In this document: one piece after another, positions 51,497 through 59,764 of the stretch
Numbering within the stretch: the stretch's first letter is position 1
Layout: every line of letters starts with the position of its first letter
DNA from: Streptomyces physcomitrii
Lineage (GTDB): Bacteria; Actinomycetota; Actinomycetes; Streptomycetales; Streptomycetaceae
Direction of reading: 5' to 3'
Assembly: GCF_012273655.1 (NCBI RefSeq)
Contig: NZ_JAAWWP010000009.1
Span: forward strand, 238,608-302,607
Length of the DNA: 64,000 bases
Translations under genes and position numbers: made by a program
The notes under the pieces: model-generated
Databases searched by the model: none
Seen by the model: the letters and a program-made list of their open reading frames with translations, nothing else
What the model was told of the DNA's origin: nothing

Positions 51497-53767
51497 TCAG
51501 CGCAGGCTTCCCGGACGGGCGTGCTCGTCCCGGGCGCTGTCCGGTGCGGGCTCGCTGATCCCGGCCGCCACCGGCTCGGACTCCGGTGCCTCCCGCAGAC
51601 CGTACTTCTGGTGGAAGCGGGCCAGCGGACCCGGCGCCCACCAGTTGGCGCGCCCGGCGAGCTTCATGAACGCCGGGACCAGGGCGCCGCGTACCAGGGT
51701 GGCGTCCATCAGGACCGCGAGGGCCAGGCCGAGGCCGATCGCCTTGAGGTAGGCGATGCCCGAGAGCAGGAAGCCCAGCCAGACGATGGCGATCAGTCCC
51801 GCCGCGGCGGTCACCATCGCGCCGGTGCGCTCCAGGCCGCGGGCCACCGCGAGGGTGTTGTCCGCCGAGCGGTCCCACTCCTCCTTGATCCGGGAGAGCA
51901 GGAAGACCTCGTAGTCCATCGACATGCCGAAGGCGATGCAGAAGAGCAGCAGCGGCACGGTCCAGGTGATGCTGTCGGTGACCACGAAGTCGCCGACCAG
52001 GCCCTCCAGATGGCCGTCCTGGAAGCCCCACACCAGCACACCGAAGGTGGCGCTCAGGCTCAGGCAGTTGAGGATCAGTGCCTTGAGCGGGAGCACCAGG
52101 CTGCCGGTGAAGAGGAAGAGCAGGATGAAGGTGGTGACGCCGATGATCCCGAGCGCGATCGGCAGCCGGTCGTACATGACGTCCAGCGAGTCCACCAACT
52201 CCGCCGCCGGGCCGCCGACTTGCACGTCGTACGGGGCCTTTGTGCCGCGGATGTCGTCGACGAGCTGCTCGCCCGCCTCGCTCATCGACTCGGTCTTGGG
52301 GATCACCGAGAGGAAGGTGCTGTTGTCCGCGCCGAACCGCTCCGCGGCCGCTCCCGGCGGGGCGACCAGCTTGCCCGCCGCGAAGGAGCCGGCCTCGCTG
52401 TCGACCCGGGCCACGTTGTCCAGCGAGGACAGCTGCTCGGCGTAGGAGTCGATCTTGCGCTCCCCGGCGGCCGGGGTGTCGTTCAGGACGACGTTCAGCG
52501 CCTCGGACTCACGGGCGTTGAAGTCCTTGCGCAGGATGTCGCTGACCTCGCGCGACTGCGTGTCGGCGGGCAGCACCCGGTCGTCGGGCATGCTCATGCG
52601 CAGGTTGAGGAAGGGCGAGCCGAGGACGAGCAGCACGCCGACCACGGCGACGGTGACCACGATCGGGTAGCGCATGACCTTGGTCGCCAGGCGGTACCAG
52701 AAGCGCTCGGACTCCGGCAGTTCCGGCTTCGGCGCCTTGCGGCCGAGGATGCGGCCCTTCTCGATGCGCGGGCCGAGCGCCTTGAGCAGCGCGGGCAGGA
52801 AGGTCACCGAGACCAGCGCGGCGAGCAGCGCGGTCGGGATGCCCGCGTAGGCGAAGGAGCGCAGGAAGTAGAAGGGGAAGACCAGGAGTCCCGCGAGGGC
52901 GAGCGCCACCGTGGCCGCGGAGAACAGGACCGTACGGCCCGCGGTGCGCAGCGCGGTGCGGATCGCGGTGTCGGTGTCCGCCCCGCCGTGCAGCTCCTCG
53001 CGGTACCGCTTGACCAGGATCAGGCTGTAGTCGATGGCCAGACCGAGACCGAGGCCGGTGGCGACATTGGTGGCGAGCACCGAGACATCGGTGAACAGCG
53101 TCAGGATGCGCAGGGTCAGCAGCACCGAGACGATCGTCAGACCGCTCACCATCAGCGGGACCAGGGCGGCCACCACGGTGCGGAAGACGAAGAGCATCAC
53201 GATCAGCAGGACCGGGAAGGTGACCATCTCGATGAGCAGCAGGTCGTCCTGCGTGGTCTCGGTGATCTCCTTGTTGGCGACCGCCGAACCGCCCACCCGG
53301 GTGGCGAGCCCCTCGACCTCGCCCTCGTACTTCGGCTGGATCTTTTCCAGGACGTCCTGGACCTCGTCCTCGTCGCCGGCGATGCGCACCAGCACGAGCG
53401 CGCTGTTGCCGTCCTTGCCGCGCAGCGGCTGGACCTTGCCCAAGGACCAGTAGGAGATGGCCTGTTCGACATCCGTCTCGGCGGCGATGCGCTTCGTCAG
53501 GCGCGCACCGGCGGCGGCGACCGCGGGGTCGTCCACGCCGCGCTTGTCCGAGACCAGCAGGGTCAGATTGGGGGCGCCTGAGCCGAATCGTCCGTCGAGT
53601 ATCTCGGCCGTCCGGGCGGATTCGGTGGAATCATCCGTGAACCCTCCGGCGGAGAGCGAGGAGATCACCGAGCCGCCCAGGGCTCCCGCAACCACCAGGA
53701 GCACACCCGACAGGTACAGGACCAGTCTGCTTCGGTGCGTGGTGAATCTGGCCAGCAAGTCGAACAT
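51497..53767 (-). CDS. MMPL/RND-family membrane transporter
   Basis: A 756-residue exporter with two homologous halves. Each has a membrane helix, a periplasmic loop and a five-helix bundle; the proton-relay segments are GLGLGLAIDYSLILVKRYREE in the first half and CIAFGMSMDYEVFLLSRIKEE in the second, both with the family Asp-Tyr pair. Relatives export lipids, polyketides and antibiotics. AAAGG is 7 bases before ATG. Divergent from the FAD-UbiA operon, it is probably the exporter of, or resistance pump for, its product. Confidence 0.94.
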   Translation of the reverse strand: MFDLLARFTTHRSRLVLYLSGVLLVVAGALGGSVISSLSAGGFTDDSTESARTAEILDGRFGSGAPNLTLLVSDKRGVDDPAVAAAGARLTKRIAAETDVEQAISYWSLGKVQPLRGKDGNSALVLVRIAGDEDEVQDVLEKIQPKYEGEVEGLATRVGGSAVANKEITETTQDDLLLIEMVTFPVLLIVMLFVFRTVVAALVPLMVSGLTIVSVLLTLRILTLFTDVSVLATNVATGLGLGLAIDYSLILVKRYREELHGGADTDTAIRTALRTAGRTVLFSAATVALALAGLLVFPFYFLRSFAYAGIPTALLAALVSVTFLPALLKALGPRIEKGRILGRKAPKPELPESERFWYRLATKVMRYPIVVTVAVVGVLLVLGSPFLNLRMSMPDDRVLPADTQSREVSDILRKDFNARESEALNVVLNDTPAAGERKIDSYAEQLSSLDNVARVDSEAGSFAAGKLVAPPGAAAERFGADNSTFLSVIPKTESMSEAGEQLVDDIRGTKAPYDVQVGGPAAELVDSLDVMYDRLPIALGIIGVTTFILLFLFTGSLVLPLKALILNCLSLSATFGVLVWGFQDGHLEGLVGDFVVTDSITWTVPLLLFCIAFGMSMDYEVFLLSRIKEEWDRSADNTLAVARGLERTGAMVTAAAGLIAIVWLGFLLSGIAYLKAIGLGLALAVLMDATLVRGALVPAFMKLAGRANWWAPGPLARFHQKYGLREAPESEPVAAGISEPAPDSARDEHARPGSLR

Positions 53768-54077
53768 GGAGCAACCTTTCGAGGGGAAACGCCCTGCGTG
53801 CCGGAGGCGTGCCGGTCCCGTACACCCGATCAAGGTAGGGAGCGCACGAGCACACTGGCAATGACAAGTCTCCACTGGGCGGCCACAGTCGGCCGACATC
53901 GAGCGAGGGCACCCGCTGCTCCCCGGCCACCCTCCCTGCCGGGCCGAATCAAGAAAATGACAAGTGTGTGCGGGTCATTCCGCCGGTGACTGCTATATCT
54001 CGCGACCGCCCCGCCCTCCTAAATTGCGGCATGAAGAGTCGAGGGCAATCCCAGACATTCCCTGGAGGGTCAAGCGA
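53768..54077. promoter_or_regulatory. Divergent promoter region of MMPL and FAD/UbiA operons
   Basis: A 310-bp gap without a gene. The 10-mer AATGACAAGT occurs twice in direct orientation, at 53860-53869 and 53956-53965, each in a locally AT-richer block. This is a good candidate for a shared regulator site (SARP or LuxR). Exact promoters were not assigned. Confidence 0.55.
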
Positions 54078-55421
54078 ATGAGCCAGCGTGGAAGGACCGC
54101 TGTCATCGGCGGAGGGATGGCCGGTTGCGCCGCCGCCAAGGAGTTGATCAAGGCTGGCCGTGAGGTCGTCATATTCGAGGCGGCCGCCGGACTCGGCGGC
54201 CGGGCTCGTTCGTGGCACCGTTCGGAGATCGAGCCCTCGGTCGGCATCAACCTCTGGTTCACCAGCTTTTACAAGCTGATGTTCGAGCGAATTCGCGAGT
54301 ACGGTCTCGAGGACCAGCTCGTGGAGATGTCCAACAACGTCATTGTCGTGGACAAGGGCAAGCCCGCCGAGCTGCTGTCCGACTCGATGCGCAGCCTGCT
54401 GACCTACCCGCACGTCGGCCTGCGCGACCGGATCGGCTTCCTGACCGGCACCCTGAAGGAGACGGTCAAGCGCAAGCAGCTCGACATCTTCGACCCGGTG
54501 GCGCTCGCGCCGTTCGACGACGGCACCACCGCGGCGCAGTACGCCCGCAAGAGCCTGTCCCAGCGCGGCTTCGACAACCTGCTGCGCCCGGAGATCGAGT
54601 CCTTCTGGCTGTGGCGCTGCGAGGACATCTCCGCCGCCCACGTCCGCGCCATGCAGGCCCAGGTCGCCGGCGCGAAGTTCTACGTCTTCCGCAACGGCAT
54701 GGAGGTCATCGCCGAGCGCAACGCCGAGGGCGCGGACATCCGCCTGGAGCACGAGGTCACCGAACTCCAGGTCACCGACGGGCGGGTGCACATCACGGCC
54801 CGGTCCGCCGACGGTGAGACCCAGAGCGAGGAGTTCGACGACGTGGTGGTCGCCACCACCGCCTCGGTCGCCGCCAAGCTCACCGCCGCGCTCCCCAACG
54901 ACCTGGTGGGCCGCGACACCCGCGAGTTCCTGGAGACCCAGGTCTACGAGCCCGCGCTGTCGGTCTCCTACCTGGTCGACTTCTCCAGCATGCCCTCGGA
55001 GGCGCACATCGTGGCCGCGGGCGCGGACGACCCGCCGGTCAAGACGATCATCACCTTCCCGCGCACGGTGCGCGACGAGAACGGCAAGCCGGTCGACAAG
55101 CACCTCGCCTTCGTCTACCCGGGCCGGGCGCAGACCCGCCGCCTGCTGACCCTCTCCCCGGAGGAGCAGTACGCCGAGACCAAGCGCCTGGTCACCGAGT
55201 TGTGGCCGGACTTCCCCGCCGACGCCGAGCCGTTCGAGATCGCCAGCCGCCCGCAGGCGATGCCGCTGCCCGCGCCGGGCCGCTACCGGATGTCCGCGCG
55301 GGTCATCGGCCTCCAGCACGCCCCGGTCGTCTTCGCGGGCGACTACTTCACCTCGCCGATCTCCGAGGCGGCGATGCTCTCCGGCATCCGCGCCGCCGAG
55401 AAGCTGACCCAGACCGGCTGA
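54078..55421 (+). CDS. FAD-dependent oxidoreductase (amine oxidase/protoporphyrinogen oxidase-like)
   Basis: A 447-residue flavoprotein. TAVIGGGMAGCAAAKELIKAG is the N-terminal FAD motif, then EAAAGLGGRARSW, the middle part RPEIESFWLWRCEDISAAHVRA, DDVVVATTASVAAKL and the C-terminal PVVFAGDYFTSPISEAAMLSG. The closest general group is the amine oxidase/phytoene desaturase/protoporphyrinogen oxidase superfamily. GGAGGG precedes ATG by about 8 bases. First gene of a four-gene operon with a prenyltransferase and an AMP ligase. Substrate unknown; a prenylated or isoprenoid compound is a reasonable guess. Confidence 0.88.
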   Translation: MSQRGRTAVIGGGMAGCAAAKELIKAGREVVIFEAAAGLGGRARSWHRSEIEPSVGINLWFTSFYKLMFERIREYGLEDQLVEMSNNVIVVDKGKPAELLSDSMRSLLTYPHVGLRDRIGFLTGTLKETVKRKQLDIFDPVALAPFDDGTTAAQYARKSLSQRGFDNLLRPEIESFWLWRCEDISAAHVRAMQAQVAGAKFYVFRNGMEVIAERNAEGADIRLEHEVTELQVTDGRVHITARSADGETQSEEFDDVVVATTASVAAKLTAALPNDLVGRDTREFLETQVYEPALSVSYLVDFSSMPSEAHIVAAGADDPPVKTIITFPRTVRDENGKPVDKHLAFVYPGRAQTRRLLTLSPEEQYAETKRLVTELWPDFPADAEPFEIASRPQAMPLPAPGRYRMSARVIGLQHAPVVFAGDYFTSPISEAAMLSGIRAAEKLTQTG

Positions 55422-55456
55422 GCCGGGGGCCGGCGAAAGGAGAGACGACAGCCGAC

Positions 55457-56482
55457 ATGGACGCCTTCACCTCCGTCGACGCGGTGTCCGGCGCGTCCGG
55501 CCCCGCTCCCGCTTCCGCTCCGGCCACCGGAGCGGAAGCGGGGCCGCCGGCCACCGGCCGGGCCCGACTCGTCGCCTACGCGCGGCTCGCGAAGTTCGAG
55601 TTCGTGCTCGACTACTACCTGAGCATGCTGGTGCTGTGGACCGCCCTCGCCGGGAGTGTGCGGTTCGCCTCCGACACCCTCACCACCCTGCTGCTCTTCC
55701 TCGTCGGCGAGGTGGGCGTGGTCTCGGCGGTGATGGCCCTGGACGACGTCAACGGCATCCGGGACGGCAGCGACCGGGCCAACTACCTCGGCACCGGCGG
55801 CACCCCGCTGCGCCCGCTGGAGCGCAAGCCGCTGCTGACCGGCGCGCTCACCGTCGCGCAGGCGACCCGCTTCGGCTACCTCAGCCTGATCTGGGGAGCG
55901 CTGTTCTGGACCGCCAGCGCGGTGCTCGCCCCGGAGCGGCCCGGCTGGGCCCTGGCGATCACGGGCCTGGTCCTCTTCGCCGGGTTCCAGTACTCCTGGG
56001 GCCTCAAGCTGAGCTACCGCGGCCTCGGCGAAGTCCTCATCATGGGCTGCCCGCTGGTCATCGTCATCGCGCCCTACGGCTTCGTGGCGGGGGAGCTGCC
56101 CGCCACGGTCCTGGTGGAGGGCGTGCTGTTCGGGCTCTGGCAGATCCTCGTCTCCTGCTACTCCAACACCAAGGACATCAGCGGGGACGCGGCCGTCGGG
56201 CGCACCACGGTGGCGGTGCGCACCTCGGCCCGCGGCAACCTGCTCTTCATCGGGCTGCTCTCCGCGGCCGACCTGCTGCTCGTCCTCGGGGCCTCGGCGG
56301 CGGGCTGGACCCCCTGGTGGTTCTTCGCCGCGCTGCTGCCGCAGATGGCGCTGAGGTCGCGGCAGTTCCTCTCCTTCGGCCGTACCGGCGACGCGCTCCT
56401 CGCACGCAGGCGGGGCGTGCTGGCGTTCCGTACCGGCGTCGCCGGAGTCGTCGTGGCCAACCTGATCCACTTCGCCAGCTGA
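55457..56482 (+). CDS. UbiA-family prenyltransferase
   Basis: A 341-residue polytopic membrane protein with about eight or nine helices. The first aspartate-rich region is VMALDDVNGIRDGSDRANY (DDxxGxxDG form rather than NDxxDxxxD) and the second is NTKDISGDAAVGRTTVAV, a good match to the UbiA DxxxD region. It would join an isoprenyl diphosphate to an acceptor or cyclise it; UbiA-type terpene cyclases share this fold. The first 35 residues are Ala/Pro/Gly-rich. AAGGAG lies 14 bases before ATG, an unusually long spacing. Prenyl donor could come from GGPP made by crtE. Confidence 0.9.
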   Translation: MDAFTSVDAVSGASGPAPASAPATGAEAGPPATGRARLVAYARLAKFEFVLDYYLSMLVLWTALAGSVRFASDTLTTLLLFLVGEVGVVSAVMALDDVNGIRDGSDRANYLGTGGTPLRPLERKPLLTGALTVAQATRFGYLSLIWGALFWTASAVLAPERPGWALAITGLVLFAGFQYSWGLKLSYRGLGEVLIMGCPLVIVIAPYGFVAGELPATVLVEGVLFGLWQILVSCYSNTKDISGDAAVGRTTVAVRTSARGNLLFIGLLSAADLLLVLGASAAGWTPWWFFAALLPQMALRSRQFLSFGRTGDALLARRRGVLAFRTGVAGVVVANLIHFAS

Positions 56483-56536
56483 GGGGCGGCGCCGCCTCCC
56501 GACAGGCGGCGCCGGCTCCGGACAGGACAGACAGAC

Positions 56537-58141
56537 ATGTCATTGAAGAAGAATCCCAGCGGCCTCGGTCTGCTCTTCGACGAGCAGGCGCAGGCCGGGC
56601 GCAGCACCCTCTTCCACCTCAGCCGCCCCTTCGACATCGCCCCCGAGGTCGGCACCGAGCTCTCCGTGCCCGCCCTCGCCGGACTCGTCGAGGAGATGTC
56701 GGCGGCGCTGTACGAGGCGGGCGCGCGGGCCGGTGACCGGGTGGCCATCGCCAAGGACAACCACTGGGACTACCTGATCCTCGCCTGCGCCGCCTCGCGC
56801 TTCGGCGCCCTGCCGGTGCTCGTCGCGGGCAGCCTGCCGCCCGCCACCCTGGGCACCGTGCTCAAGAGGGCCGAGGCCCAGGTCCTGGTCACCACCGAGG
56901 GCATCCTCGCGCGCGCCGCCGAGGCCGGAGTGGACCTCAAGTCCCTCGCGCCGCGCACCGTGACGGTCGGCTCCGCCGCGTCCGGCACCGTCGCCCTGGA
57001 GGAGCTGCGCGGGGCCGCGAAGCCGCGGGTGCACAAGAGCGCGAGCTACGAGCCGATGGTCGCCACCCACACCTCGGGCACCACCGGTGTGCCCAAGCTG
57101 GTGGTGCACTCGGTGGACACCGTGCTCGGCCACCTCGGCCGCACCGAGTCGCTGCGCTTCCCGATCGTCGCCATGAAGCGCTCCGACATCGTGGCCACCG
57201 CCACCCCGTACAACCACATGCGCATGATCACCTGGAGCACCGGCACCCTGAAGCTGGAGCCCAAGGACGCCATGGTGCTCGCCGACGCCGACCCGGCGAC
57301 CGCCGAGCGGATGTTCGCCAAGCGCCGCCCCACCTACCTGGAGGGGCTGCCCGCCGCGTACATCGGCTGGCAGGACCTGGCCGAGCGCCGCTCCGAACTC
57401 TTCGCGGACGTACGGCTGTTCGTGAGCACCTTCGACGCCGTGCACCCGCCGACCGTCCGCCGCTTCCTGAACGCGAGCAGGCGGCGCTTCCCGTCCTGGC
57501 TCCAGGGCTGGGGCCAGTCCGAGACCGGTCCGATGACCTTCCGGCTGCTGACCCGCAAGGCGATGGAGGCCAAGGGCGACCGGCACCCCACCACCCGCGA
57601 CGTCGGCCGCCCCATCCCGGGCTTCACCTCGATGAAGGTCGTCGACCCGGCGACCATGAAGCCGGTCCCCAACGGCACCCCCGGGGTGCTCTTCACCCGC
57701 ACCGACGGCCGCTGCATCGGCTACCTCGGTGAGCCCCAGCGCTGGCGGGAGAAGGCCAAGGGCAAGTGGTGGAACACCGGCGACTGGGGCGTGCGCAGCG
57801 CGAGCGGCAACTTCCGGCTCCTCGACCGCGAGGTCGACGTGATCCCGGGCATGAGCTGCATCGAGCTGGAGGACGTGCTCGCCGACCGGCTGCCCGAGCT
57901 GATCGAGGCCGCCGTGATCGGCATCCCCGGCAAGGAGCCGCTGCCGGTGCTCAGCACCAAGGACGGCACCCTCGACGAGGCGGCCTGGCGCCGGGCCACC
58001 GCGGACCTGCCCCCGCTGGGCACGCCGATGGTGATCCCGCTGGAGGAGATGCCGCGGACCAGCACCGGCAAGGTGCGCCGGGTCGAACTGCGCGAGCGCC
58101 TGCTCGGCGAGGAGACCTTCGGCACCGGACGCTGGACCTGA
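56537..58141 (+). CDS. AMP-dependent synthetase/ligase (acyl-CoA ligase-like)
   Basis: A 534-residue adenylate-forming enzyme. Core motifs: THTSGTTGVPKLVVHS (A3), GWGQSETGPMT (A5), WWNTGDWGVR (A7), LLDREVDVIPGMSCIELEDVL (A8) and PRTSTGKVRRVEL with the catalytic lysine (A10). There is no carrier domain in the protein and no carrier gene in the operon, so it may form a CoA thioester, an adenylate or an amide. It stands between the UbiA and the second FAD gene, 54 bp after the first. Its substrate is likely an aromatic or fatty acid that is prenylated or exported. Confidence 0.92.
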   Translation: MSLKKNPSGLGLLFDEQAQAGRSTLFHLSRPFDIAPEVGTELSVPALAGLVEEMSAALYEAGARAGDRVAIAKDNHWDYLILACAASRFGALPVLVAGSLPPATLGTVLKRAEAQVLVTTEGILARAAEAGVDLKSLAPRTVTVGSAASGTVALEELRGAAKPRVHKSASYEPMVATHTSGTTGVPKLVVHSVDTVLGHLGRTESLRFPIVAMKRSDIVATATPYNHMRMITWSTGTLKLEPKDAMVLADADPATAERMFAKRRPTYLEGLPAAYIGWQDLAERRSELFADVRLFVSTFDAVHPPTVRRFLNASRRRFPSWLQGWGQSETGPMTFRLLTRKAMEAKGDRHPTTRDVGRPIPGFTSMKVVDPATMKPVPNGTPGVLFTRTDGRCIGYLGEPQRWREKAKGKWWNTGDWGVRSASGNFRLLDREVDVIPGMSCIELEDVLADRLPELIEAAVIGIPGKEPLPVLSTKDGTLDEAAWRRATADLPPLGTPMVIPLEEMPRTSTGKVRRVELRERLLGEETFGTGRWT

Positions 58142-58170
58142 GCGGGCCGCGGGAGAGGGGAAGAGCTGCC

Positions 58171-59535
58171 ATGGATCGTACGAGCAGCCATGTCGATGTG
58201 GCGGTCATCGGCGCCGGGATCTCCGGACTCACCGCCGCCTACCGGCTCCAGGAGGCCGGGCGGGTACCGGAGGTGTTCGAGGCCGACGAGGAGGTCGGCG
58301 GCCGGATGCAGGCGCGCAGGGAAGACGGCTGGCTGGTGGAGAAGGGCACCGAGACCCTTGCCTCGCACGGCTATCCGGCGACCTGGCGGCTGATCAAGGA
58401 CGTCGGCCTCGACCGGGACGGCGGCGTGCTCAAGGTGAAGAGCCTCGCCGGGGTCTGGCGCGACGGCAAGGCGCACGCGGGCAGCGGGCACTTCGTCGGC
58501 ACCCTCACCGGCGCGGGCCTCTCGCTGCCGGGCCGGATGGCGATGACCGGGATGTTCGGCTCGCTGCTGCCCGCGCTCGGCAAGACGGACACCCGGCGGC
58601 CCGGCGAGGGCCCGCTCGGGCTGCGTACGGTCGCCGAGCTGGTCGAGGGCCGCCACCCCGATCTGCACGACTACCTGCTCCAGCCCGCCGCCGCCACCGG
58701 CTGGGCCTGGAACACCCGGCGCTCCTGTGTGGCACCCCTGGTGGCCACCATGGTCGCCACCCGGGGACTGCACGGCTGGCGCACCTACCGGGACGGCATG
58801 GACGCCCTCGCCCGGCGGGTGGCCGCGAAGCTGACGGTGCACACCGGCAGCGCCGTGCAGGAGGTCGCCGCACAGCCCGGCGGCGGCGTCCGGGTGGCCT
58901 TCGCCGACGGCCGGGTGCTCACCGCGAACGACGTCGTCCTCGCCGTGCCCGCGCCGGTGGCCCGCAAGCTGTACCCCTCGGCTCCGGCGGCCGAACTGCC
59001 CTTCCTGGACGCGACCTCGTACTCCCGGATGATCCGGGTGACGCTGCGGGTGGACCGGCCGCTCGCGGTCAGGCAGTCGCGGGGCACCCCGAAGGTCTAC
59101 GCGCTGCTGATCCCGGAGAAGGAGGACGGCTATCTGTCGGGGCTGACCTTCGAGCACTCCAAGGCCGCCAACCGGGCACCGCGGGGCAAGGGCCTGATCA
59201 GCATGCTCACCGCCGAGCGGGCCACCGACGAGCTGATCGAGCGGCCCGACGAGGAGGTGGTCGAGGCGCTGCTCGCGCGCGCCGAGCGCTATGTGCCCCA
59301 GCTGCGCGCGGCGGTCCTCGGCTCCGCCGTGCACCGCTTCCCGTACGCGGCGCCGGAGGCCACCCCGGACGCGCTGCGCCTGCAGAGCGCCTTCCTCGAC
59401 CGGCCGCACGGCCCGGTGGAGTTCGCCGGGGACTGGGTCTTCCAGCGCCCCACCAGCGAGGCCGCGGTCCAGGCCGGGGAACTGGCCGCCGAGCGGATCC
59501 TGTCCCGGAGCGCCGGCTCCGGACCTTCCGCCTGA
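58171..59535 (+). CDS. FAD-dependent oxidoreductase (protoporphyrinogen oxidase-like)
   Basis: A 454-residue flavoprotein with VAVIGAGISGLTAAYRLQEAG, ADEEVGGRMQARREDGW, LVEKGTETLASHGY, VVLAVPAPVARKLYP and the C-terminal PVEFAGDWVFQRPTSEAAVQAGELAAERIL. It is the same superfamily as the first gene of the operon but only distantly alike. GAGAGGGG stands 13 bases before ATG. Fourth and last gene of the operon, followed by a strong hairpin. Two different FAD oxidases with a UbiA enzyme suggest stepwise oxidation of a prenylated intermediate. Confidence 0.88.
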   Translation: MDRTSSHVDVAVIGAGISGLTAAYRLQEAGRVPEVFEADEEVGGRMQARREDGWLVEKGTETLASHGYPATWRLIKDVGLDRDGGVLKVKSLAGVWRDGKAHAGSGHFVGTLTGAGLSLPGRMAMTGMFGSLLPALGKTDTRRPGEGPLGLRTVAELVEGRHPDLHDYLLQPAAATGWAWNTRRSCVAPLVATMVATRGLHGWRTYRDGMDALARRVAAKLTVHTGSAVQEVAAQPGGGVRVAFADGRVLTANDVVLAVPAPVARKLYPSAPAAELPFLDATSYSRMIRVTLRVDRPLAVRQSRGTPKVYALLIPEKEDGYLSGLTFEHSKAANRAPRGKGLISMLTAERATDELIERPDEEVVEALLARAERYVPQLRAAVLGSAVHRFPYAAPEATPDALRLQSAFLDRPHGPVEFAGDWVFQRPTSEAAVQAGELAAERILSRSAGSGPSA

Positions 59536-59543
59536 TCCGCACC

Positions 59544-59579
59544 GGAGGTCCGGCCGCCGCCCCCCCCGGCGGCCTCCTC
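59544..59579 (+). terminator. Terminator after the FAD/UbiA operon
   Basis: GGCCGCCG (59552-59559) pairs with CGGCGGCC (59567-59574) around a run of seven C; the outer GAGG/CCTC extends the stem. It lies 9 bases after the stop codon. Confidence 0.75.
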
Positions 59580-59667
59580 ACCGCAGCCGTCCGCAGGCCG
59601 TGTCCCCGGCCCGCGGGCGGCTGCTCCGCGTAACGCCAGGAGCGGAATGCCGCCCTCCTGTGCCGCG

Positions 59668-59696
59668 TTGACCGAACCTTGACCGATCTTTGGACG
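59668..59696 (+). promoter_or_regulatory. SARP-type heptad direct repeats upstream of the LuxR gene
   Basis: Three heptads at exact 11-bp period: TTGACCG (59668), TTGACCG (59679) and TTGGACG (59690). Heptamers at one-helical-turn spacing just upstream of the -10 region are the classic SARP binding arrangement. The site lies 69-97 bases before the LuxR ATG and is the best candidate target for the SARP at 49372. Confidence 0.78.
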
Positions 59697-59764
59697 GGAC
59701 CTGCGAGGTTCCGTCAATCGGCAGACATCAGTCTTGCGGACACCACAAGCAGGCGGGGGCAGCC

